From positions 1 to 6,518 of the forward strand of contig JALRFN010000133.1 in the NCBI GenBank assembly GCA_023268425.1: a DNA stretch of 6,518 nt, written 5' to 3'. This stretch comes from Burkholderiaceae bacterium (GTDB lineage Bacteria; Pseudomonadota; Gammaproteobacteria; Burkholderiales; Burkholderiaceae_C). Below the pieces are notes generated by a model that ran no database searches, was not told where the DNA came from, and saw only the letters and a program-made list of their open reading frames with translations. The translations under genes and the position numbers were made by a program. Positions 1 through 4,770 of the stretch are shown here, in pieces (position 1 is the stretch's first letter; every line of letters begins with the position of its first letter).

Positions 1-738
1 GGCGAGCTCTTGCGGCGTGACGGGCTTGCCCAGCACTTCCTTGGCAATGGTTTGCAACAACAAACGGGCCGTGACATAGGTGTAATCGGGGTCGCGCTCG
101 ATCAAGGTGCGCGCCGACATGATGGTGGCCTTTTGGACTTCGTCCAAAGGAATGCCGTCATACACGTTGCGCAGGGTTTCAGTGACGATGGGATCGGCAC
201 TGACGCCTTCGTGTAGGCCCGCACAAGCAGCCTCAATGTTGGACTTGAGCAAAGCCAAATCCAAGGGCAAGGTTTGGCCCTTGTCGGTCACGCGCAGCTC
301 GGGGTGCAATTCAGGCTCGGCAGCTTTGGCTTGTTTGCGCTCTTCTTTGCGGCGCTCACGGTAAAGCACGTAGGCCCGGGCCACTTCGTGGTGACCGCCG
401 CGCATCAAACCGAGTTCGACTTGGTCTTGCACATCTTCGATGTGGAAGGTGCCACCACCAGGACGCGAACGCATCAAAGCCTTGACCACGTTGGTGGTCA
501 ACTCGTCAACGGTCTCGCGCACGCTGGCCGAGGCCGCGCCCTTGGTGCCGTGCACAGCCAGAAACGCCTTCATCAAGGCCACCGCAATTTTGTTGGGCTC
601 AAAAGACACCACGGCGCCATTGCGGCGGATGATTTGGTATTGGCTGTAAACGCTGTTGGCGGGGGTGACGGACGCGCTGGTCGCTGTCACCATGGACGCA
701 ACGGCGGGCGAAGTCGACGTCTCTGTGGTGGTCTGCAT
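1..738 (-). CDS. nrdA: Class Ia ribonucleoside-diphosphate reductase, alpha (large) subunit, N-terminal part
   Basis: This enzyme reduces ribonucleoside diphosphates to deoxyribonucleotides in the cytoplasm, working with the radical-bearing beta subunit NrdB. Only the first 246 residues are visible and the frame stays open at the left edge. Residues 1-30 are a Ser/Thr/Ala-rich extension. Residues 32-133 form an ATP-cone allosteric domain (YQIIRRNG, FEPNKIAVALMKAF, FHIEDVQDQVELGLM, YVLYRERR). From about residue 148 the R1 N-terminal domain begins (LKSNIEAAC, RDPDYTYVTARLLLQTI). The catalytic cysteines lie outside the window. The ATG at 738 is chosen because AGGA lies 7 nt upstream and the frame meets a stop at 772-774 with no other start between. 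The gene has its own NrdR-type promoter, so it is probably transcribed separately from ampD. nrdB is expected downstream, beyond the left edge, but this is inference. The family call is firm. Confidence 0.95.
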   Translation of the reverse strand, partial: MQTTTETSTSPAVASMVTATSASVTPANSVYSQYQIIRRNGAVVSFEPNKIAVALMKAFLAVHGTKGAASASVRETVDELTTNVVKALMRSRPGGGTFHIEDVQDQVELGLMRGGHHEVARAYVLYRERRKEERKQAKAAEPELHPELRVTDKGQTLPLDLALLKSNIEAACAGLHEGVSADPIVTETLRNVYDGIPLDEVQKATIMSARTLIERDPDYTYVTARLLLQTIAKEVLGKPVTPQELA

Positions 739-745
739 GTGGTGA

Positions 746-749
746 TCCT
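746..749 (-). promoter_or_regulatory. Ribosome binding site of nrdA
   Basis: AGGA on the minus strand, 7 nt before the ATG at 738. It supports that start over the internal Met at residue 16. Confidence 0.7.
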
Positions 750-841
750 GAAGTGGCTGATGGACCCCAAGTCAGGCGATGCAGCCAAGCGCACAAGGCT
801 CGGGAAATCGCTGATGGGCGTCTGATCGAAAAATCCAGGCC

Positions 842-857
842 ACACTATATCTAGTGT
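842..857 (-). promoter_or_regulatory. NrdR box 1 (promoter-proximal, over the -10)
   Basis: The 16-nt site acactatatctagtgt is a near-perfect inverted repeat and closely matches the known NrdR box pattern (ACAC-WATATWTW-GTGT type). NrdR is the zinc-ribbon/ATP-cone repressor of ribonucleotide reductase operons. This copy contains the whole -10 hexamer of the nrdA promoter. Confidence 0.85.
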
Positions 858-872
858 TTGAACCGTCTTCAA
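844..872 (-). promoter_or_regulatory. Sigma70-type promoter of nrdA
   Basis: On the minus strand, TTGAAG (867-872, 4 of 6 to the -35 consensus) is followed by a 17-nt spacer and TATAGT (844-849, 5 of 6 to the -10 consensus). Transcription should start near 837, giving a leader of about 99 nt before nrdA. The -10 lies wholly inside one NrdR box and the -35 is one nt from the other, which fits repression by blocking RNA polymerase. The remainder of the gap, 890-999, shows no gene and no convincing terminator for ampD. The start site is inferred and not measured. Confidence 0.75.
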
Positions 873-873
873 G

Positions 874-889
874 CCACTAGCCCTAGTGT
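874..889 (-). promoter_or_regulatory. NrdR box 2 (distal, abutting the -35)
   Basis: The 16-nt site ccactagccctagtgt is a second, less perfect NrdR box. It starts exactly 32 bp from the start of box 1, about three helical turns, which is the usual spacing of paired NrdR boxes. The central positions differ from the AT-rich consensus, so it is likely the weaker half of the operator. Confidence 0.8.
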
Positions 890-999
890 TTTTGCCCATT
901 CAGGCAACTTTTCGCATCACGCAATCAAGCATTAATACAAACGCGATCATGAGCACCCAATTTGCAAACAGAGGGCCGCTTCAGCGTGCCGTCTGCGGT

Positions 1000-1623
1000 T
1001 CAGCTTGCGGGTTTTTCCTGAGGTCGCTCGAACGCCACAGGTGCCACTTGCAAGCCAACGGAGGCGAGCCCTTGGGCATAAGTGGCCCAATCAAATCCTG
1101 GACCAGGATCCAACTTGCGCCCCGGGGCGATGTGCTCGTGCCCCAAGACGGTGCGCAACTGCGGCAGCACCGCGCACAAGCCCGCACTCAGCCGCAACAA
1201 GCTACCGTATTGCTGGGCCGTGAAGCAGTCGTCGTCCATGCCCTCCAACTCCACGCCAACTGAGTAGTCGTTGCAGTTGTCGCGGCCAGCCCAACACGAA
1301 GCGCCCGCGTGCCAAGCCCGTTCGTGAATAGACACAAACTGCACCACAAGGCCTGCGCGGTCGATGAAAAAATGGCTGGACACACGCAGACCACGAATGC
1401 CCTGAAAGTAAGGGTGCGCATCCCAGTCCAGCCGATTGGTGAACAAGGCCTCCACCTCGCCGCCGCCATAGACACGCGGCGGCAAGCTGATGGCATGTAC
1501 CACCAACAAACTGATGTCTTGCGGATCAGGTCTGGGCTCGCAATTCGGGCTCGGACACGCCCGTGCTTGTTGCCACCAGCCCGCGGACCACGCCGCCGCG
1601 TCAGCTCTGGGCGTGGTCACCAT
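1000..1623 (-). CDS. ampD: 1,6-anhydro-N-acetylmuramyl-L-alanine amidase AmpD
   Basis: A cytoplasmic zinc amidase that cuts the peptide stem from 1,6-anhydro-MurNAc during peptidoglycan recycling. In many proteobacteria its loss induces AmpC beta-lactamase through AmpR; nothing here shows whether that circuit exists in this organism. With the start used here it is 207 residues (about 183 in E. coli). The Amidase_2 domain covers roughly residues 36-180. The three zinc ligands are H43 (VVHAISLPP), H162 (GHEHIAPGRK) and D172 (LDPGPGFDW), with the family's 10-residue H-to-D spacing. E125 (VGVELEG) and K170 match the conserved catalytic region, and FTNRLDWDAHPYF, HAGAS and RDNCNDYSVG are family hallmarks. 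I chose the ATG at 1623 because a more upstream ATG at 1701 would add 26 residues lying deep in the previous gene. The gene overlaps the preceding small CDS by 23 nt, which suggests translational coupling. Its codon 2 is GTG, an alternative start. Confidence 0.93.
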   Translation of the reverse strand: MVTTPRADAAAWSAGWWQQARACPSPNCEPRPDPQDISLLVVHAISLPPRVYGGGEVEALFTNRLDWDAHPYFQGIRGLRVSSHFFIDRAGLVVQFVSIHERAWHAGASCWAGRDNCNDYSVGVELEGMDDDCFTAQQYGSLLRLSAGLCAVLPQLRTVLGHEHIAPGRKLDPGPGFDWATYAQGLASVGLQVAPVAFERPQEKPAS

Positions 1624-1858
1624 GGGCCTGGCAGTGTTGAACGCAACAATACATGCCACGCGCGCCGCGCACCATCTCGGCTTGGGCGGCGTGCACGCCA
1701 CAATGCAAACAGGCTTGGGTGGGCTGCATCACTGTGGGTTTCGGCGCGCGCGTGCGCTGGGTTTCGCTTTGTGGCCCGCGCACTTGCATGCGCCGCCAAG
1801 TCCATACGCCCCACGCCACCACAGCGGCGATCAAGGCCCATTTCAGAATCAAGCTCAT
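1601..1858 (-). CDS. PP0621-type small membrane-anchored Cys/His protein
   Basis: An 85-residue protein of unknown function resembling the PP0621 family of beta- and gammaproteobacteria. Residues 3-21 form one hydrophobic segment (LILKWALIAAVVAWGVWTW), followed by basic residues (RRMQVR), so it is probably an inner-membrane protein with a cytoplasmic tail. The tail holds CLHCGVH (residues 50-56) and YCCVQHC (70-76), a CxxC plus C/H cluster that looks like a small treble-clef or zinc-ribbon metal site. The start overlaps the stop of the upstream YpjD-like gene in an ATGA arrangement, and no clear Shine-Dalgarno is present, so translation is probably coupled to that gene. It ends inside the start of ampD. 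I recall the family occurring near ffh and ypjD-like genes in Burkholderiales; a direct function cannot be read from the sequence. Confidence 0.8.
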   Translation of the reverse strand: MSLILKWALIAAVVAWGVWTWRRMQVRGPQSETQRTRAPKPTVMQPTQACLHCGVHAAQAEMVRGARGMYCCVQHCQAHGDHAQS

Positions 1859-2643
1859 GGTCGTTGCAACACCACGTCCAACACAAAACGCGAACCCACG
1901 TAACTGAGCAAGAGCAAGCCCGCCGCCACATACAAAACCCGCGCCGCTTGGCGACCGCGCCAACCCCAGCGCCAGCGCCCCATCACCAAGACCAGCATGG
2001 TCAGCCACGCCAGCAGGGCGAACACCGTTTTGTGGTCCCAGCGCCAAGCCACGCCGTACCAGGCTTCGGAGAACATCACCCCGCCGATCAAGGTGGCACT
2101 CAAAAGCACAAAGCCGATGGTCACAAAGCGAAACGTCAGCCGCTCCAGCTTCAACAAAGGCACGCCTTCGCCGGGGCCGGCGTGGCGCATAGCAGCTTCC
2201 GCACGCTGCAGCAGCCAAGCGTGAAATACCGCGACGGCCATCAAGCCGTAGGACGCAAAGCCCAAGACCCAATGCACCGTCAACCAAGGCGAAGTCATGG
2301 GTGCTTGGTGTTGCCCGGGCACCGCCCAAGCCAGCACAACGCCCAAGGCGCTCCAGGCCGTCAACACCCAGCGCACGCGCAACTGCGGCAGCAGTTGCGT
2401 CTCCACCGCGTACACCGTGGCCACCACCCAGGCCATCACCGATACGGCAATGGCGAAACCAAACATGACGGGGCGCTGCTGCCAGTAGCCCCACAAGGCC
2501 GCAGCGTGCAAGGCCCAGGCCAGCGCAAACACCGCGCGCGCTTGTTGCGGCTTCAACGCACCATGCCCCAAAGCCAGCCCCAAATAGGCGGCTGCGGCCA
2601 GCCACGTGCTGGCCGTGAACAAGGGGGCGCTCGCTACAATCAT
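1855..2643 (-). CDS. ypjD: CcsA/HemX-family inner-membrane protein, YpjD/CorE-like
   Basis: A 262-residue polytopic membrane protein of the cytochrome c assembly (CcsA/HemX) superfamily, in the branch that includes E. coli YpjD/CorE. CorE has been linked to cobalt and magnesium resistance in enterics; the wider family handles haem. About eight hydrophobic segments are visible (roughly 8-26, 34-52, 59-80, 92-110, 120-144, 170-192, 205-222, 234-252). Conserved His positions include H46, H124 (TVHWVLGFASY) and H204 in WDHKTVFALLAW, the counterpart of the WDxK signature. This WDHK form is typical of YpjD and distinguishes it from true CcsA, which is larger. The start is the ATG at 2643; its Shine-Dalgarno is poor. 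It is first in the likely ypjD-PP0621-ampD operon and divergent from ffh, 95 nt away. Superfamily firm; physiological role unknown. Confidence 0.85.
   Translation of the reverse strand: MIVASAPLFTASTWLAAAAYLGLALGHGALKPQQARAVFALAWALHAAALWGYWQQRPVMFGFAIAVSVMAWVVATVYAVETQLLPQLRVRWVLTAWSALGVVLAWAVPGQHQAPMTSPWLTVHWVLGFASYGLMAVAVFHAWLLQRAEAAMRHAGPGEGVPLLKLERLTFRFVTIGFVLLSATLIGGVMFSEAWYGVAWRWDHKTVFALLAWLTMLVLVMGRWRWGWRGRQAARVLYVAAGLLLLSYVGSRFVLDVVLQRP
2634..2639 (+). promoter_or_regulatory. Probable -10 element of the ffh promoter
   Basis: TACAAT (5 of 6 to consensus) lies in a gctacaatc context common in betaproteobacterial promoters. It sits inside the first codons of the divergent ypjD-like gene. 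The upstream -35 is poor: CTGGCC at 2610-2615 or TGGCCG at 2611-2616, each 3 of 6, with an 18- or 17-nt spacer. A start near 2646 would give ffh a leader of about 93 nt. Confidence 0.5.
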
Positions 2644-2662
2644 GGCGTCAGTGTAACGACAT

Positions 2663-2690
2663 CTGCCCCCCGCTTAACGGGTGTGGGCAG
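2663..2690 (+). other. Stem-loop in the ypjD-ffh intergenic region (putative ffh leader hairpin)
   Basis: CTGCCC (2663-2668) pairs perfectly with GGGCAG (2685-2690). An inner stem CCCG (2669-2672) pairs with CGGG (2678-2681) around a CTTAA loop, leaving a 3-nt bulge TGT. There is no U-run on either strand, so it is not an intrinsic terminator. If the 2634-2639 promoter is used, the hairpin lies in the ffh 5' untranslated region. Function unknown. Confidence 0.45.
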
Positions 2691-2738
2691 CGCCCGCTCC
2701 CCGGCCCATTGAGCGCCACCAACCAGGCAAAACACACC

Positions 2739-4115
2739 ATGGCTTCTGTTCTGTCCGAACGCTTTTCCAGCATCATCAAACAAATGCGCGGTCAGGCCCG
2801 CATCACCGAGAGCAACATCAGCGAGATGTTGCGCGAGGTGCGCATGGCGCTGCTCGAAGCCGACGTCGCCTTGCCGGTGGTGCGCGAATTCATCGCCCGC
2901 GTCAAAGAGCGAGCGCTGGGCCAAGATGTGGTGGGCTCGTTGACGCCAGGTCAGGCCTTGGTCGGGGTGGTCAACAAAGAGCTGATCGCGGTCATGGCTC
3001 CGCCCTCGGCCAAAGCGGGTGAGCTCAATTTGGCCACCCAACCCCCTGCCATCGTGCTGATGGCGGGCCTGCAGGGCGCCGGCAAGACCACCACCACCGC
3101 CAAATTGGCCAAATGGCTGATCGAGCGCCAGCGCAAAAAAGTCTTGACCGTCAGTGCCGACGTCTATCGACCCGCCGCCATTGAACAGCTGAAAACGGTC
3201 ACTGCGCAAGCTGGTGCCGAATGGTTCCCCAGTGACTCCTCGCAAAAGCCGGTGGCGATTGCGCAAGCCGCTGTCGACTACGCGCGCAAGCACCACTTCG
3301 ACGTGCTGCTGGTTGACACCGCTGGCCGCTTGGCGATTGATGAAGCCTTGATGCAAGAAATCCAAGGCATACACCACGCCATCAAGCCCATCGAGACATT
3401 GTTCGTTGTCGACGCGATGCAGGGCCAGGACGCTATCAACACCGCCAAGGCCTTTGGCGAAGCTTTGCCGCTGAGCGGCATCGTGCTGACCAAAAACGAC
3501 GGCGATGCACGTGGCGGCGCTGCCTTGTCGGTGCGCCACGTCACGGGCGTGCCCATCAAATTTGCTGGCGTCAGCGAAAAGCTCGATGGCATCGAAGCCT
3601 TTGATGCCGAGCGGCACGCCAACCGCGTGCTGGGCATGGGCGACATCGTCGCCTTGGTTGAGCAAGTCACCGCCAACGTCGACATGGCGGCCGCACAAAA
3701 ACTCGCGGCCAAGGTCAAGACGGGGGCGCAATTTGATCTGCAAGACTTCCTGGATCAAATTCGCCAGATGAAAAACATGGGCGGTTTGTCCAGCCTGATC
3801 GACAAGTTGCCCACCCAGATGGCGGCCAAGGCTGGCGAAGCCGACATGGACCGCGCCGAACGCGAGGTGCGGCGCAAAGAGGGCATCATTTGCAGCATGA
3901 CGCCACACGAGCGCAGCCACCCCGACTTGATCAAGGCCACGCGCAAACGCCGCATCGCTGCGGGCGCTGGTGTCCAAGTACAAGAGGTCAACCGCTTGCT
4001 CAAAGAGTTCGAGCAAATGCAAGGCATGATGAAAAAAATGAAGGGGGGTGGCTTGATGAAGATGATGAAACGCATGGGTGGCATGAAGGGCATGCCCAAG
4101 CTGCCCGGCATGTGA
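2739..4115 (+). CDS. ffh: Signal recognition particle protein Ffh
   Basis: Ffh, the SRP54 homologue, binds 4.5S RNA and signal sequences on nascent inner-membrane proteins and delivers ribosomes to the receptor FtsY by GTP-dependent docking. It is 458 residues, the normal length (453 in E. coli). Residues 1-90 form the N domain. The G domain runs from about 100 to 300, with the P-loop GLQGAGKTT (110-118), DVYRPAAIEQL (141-151), DTAGR (193-197), TKND-GDARGGAALS (251-264) and GVSEKLDG (277-284). The M domain (about 328-458) carries the signal-peptide groove helices, the 4.5S-RNA-binding TRKRRIAAGAG (401-411) and a Met-rich tail. The G4 motif reads TKND where TKLD is usual, and the RNA-binding helix has T and A where SRxxRIAxGSG is the common form. 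The ATG at 2739 gives the canonical MASVLSERFS N-terminus; AGG lies 11 nt upstream. An in-frame TTG at 2709 is less likely. Probably co-transcribed with the next gene. Confidence 0.97.
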   Translation: MASVLSERFSSIIKQMRGQARITESNISEMLREVRMALLEADVALPVVREFIARVKERALGQDVVGSLTPGQALVGVVNKELIAVMAPPSAKAGELNLATQPPAIVLMAGLQGAGKTTTTAKLAKWLIERQRKKVLTVSADVYRPAAIEQLKTVTAQAGAEWFPSDSSQKPVAIAQAAVDYARKHHFDVLLVDTAGRLAIDEALMQEIQGIHHAIKPIETLFVVDAMQGQDAINTAKAFGEALPLSGIVLTKNDGDARGGAALSVRHVTGVPIKFAGVSEKLDGIEAFDAERHANRVLGMGDIVALVEQVTANVDMAAAQKLAAKVKTGAQFDLQDFLDQIRQMKNMGGLSSLIDKLPTQMAAKAGEADMDRAEREVRRKEGIICSMTPHERSHPDLIKATRKRRIAAGAGVQVQEVNRLLKEFEQMQGMMKKMKGGGLMKMMKRMGGMKGMPKLPGM

Positions 4116-4143
4116 CACAGCCGCCACCTGATCGACCTCGCAC

Positions 4144-4770
4144 ATGAGCACCGCCGAGTTGTTGCTGGGCCTGATTTTGTGGAGCATCGCCGTGGCCACC
4201 CGCCCTTGGCGCATGCTCAGCGGCCCCTTGCTCACCCCAGTTCTGGCGGCCTTGGCCTTGCTGCCCTGGGGCTGGATGCTGCCGCAGTGGCTGCCCCCTG
4301 CCCTGCCACTGACTTGGTCTGGCGCCTGTTTGCTGGCCTTGACCTTGGGTTGGCCCTTGAGTGTCTTGGTGCTCAGCGGGGTGGCCATCCAGGTGTGGGC
4401 GCTGGGCGGTTGGTCGGCAGATGCGGTGTTCACGCTGTGGCTGTGGTTGGGCGTATTGCCCGCCACCTTGAGCTTGCTGCTGGGCGCGGCGATGCGCCGC
4501 TGGCTACCCGATCACGTGTTCATTTACATCTTGGGCCGTGGGTTCTTGGGCACGGTCTTGTGCATGTTTGTGGCGGGCTGGCTGCACGAGGCGGTGCACC
4601 ACAGCCTGAGCAACGTGGGCATGCATGATGCCGTGTTGGCACGTTGGTTGATGGCTTGGGGTGATGGCTTCATGACTGGCGGCATCGTCGCCATTGCGGT
4701 GGCGTTTTTCCCGCAGTGGCTGGCCACTTGGTCGGACCAACGCTACCTGCGCCAGCCATCACAAGGCTGA
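4144..4770 (+). CDS. CbiM-like polytopic membrane protein (putative energy-coupling factor transporter permease/S component)
   Basis: A 208-residue integral membrane protein resembling the short CbiM-family (PF01891-type) proteins of Betaproteobacteria. True CbiM is the substrate-capture subunit for cobalt or nickel in ECF transporters. About six hydrophobic segments are visible (5-18, 25-45, 58-84, 93-117, 124-149, 163-189). The C-terminal half carries the family-like pattern LPDHVFIYILGRGFLG (121-136), then GFMTGGIVAIAVAFFPQWLATWSDQRYL (175-202). The MHIPDGFL metal-binding N-terminus of canonical CbiM is absent; it begins MSTAELLLGL. His and acidic residues (H124, H148, H152, H153, H161, D174) could bind metal, but that is speculation. 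It starts 28 nt after the ffh stop with no terminator between and no strong Shine-Dalgarno, so it probably shares the ffh transcript. No ATPase or T component is in the window. Its last 12 nt overlap the convergent TPR gene. Family call moderate; substrate unknown. Confidence 0.65.
   Translation: MSTAELLLGLILWSIAVATRPWRMLSGPLLTPVLAALALLPWGWMLPQWLPPALPLTWSGACLLALTLGWPLSVLVLSGVAIQVWALGGWSADAVFTLWLWLGVLPATLSLLLGAAMRRWLPDHVFIYILGRGFLGTVLCMFVAGWLHEAVHHSLSNVGMHDAVLARWLMAWGDGFMTGGIVAIAVAFFPQWLATWSDQRYLRQPSQG

Noticed and set aside
274..825. 183-codon open frame on the plus strand opposite nrdA
   Set aside because: Antisense shadow of a clear NrdA N-terminus, and it runs into the nrdA leader without its own signals.
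890..999. Small gene or ampD terminator between ampD and the NrdR boxes
   Set aside because: No coding frame with a ribosome binding site and no hairpin followed by a U-run was seen on either strand.
1624..1701. Upstream ATG giving a 233-residue AmpD
   Set aside because: The extra 26 residues are not AmpD-like and would overlap the preceding gene by 101 nt.
2650..2655. TACACT on the minus strand as a -10 for a leaderless ypjD transcript
   Set aside because: Only 4 of 6 matches, and the -35 region is poor. The placement at the ATG is intriguing but not supportable from sequence alone.
1309..2712. 467-codon open frame on the plus strand opposite ypjD, PP0621 and ampD
   Set aside because: A low-complexity His/Arg/Gln-rich shadow spanning three well-supported genes on the other strand, with no domain or ribosome binding site.
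2709..2738. TTG start extending Ffh by 10 residues
   Set aside because: The ATG at 2739 gives the family's normal MASVLSERFS start and has a nearby AGG; the extension has no family support.
2640..4466. 608-codon open frame on the minus strand opposite ffh
   Set aside because: It is a mirror of the ffh codon pattern in GC-rich DNA. The protein is compositionally odd, shows no recognisable domain, and ffh is unambiguous. It also runs through the ffh promoter and leader region.
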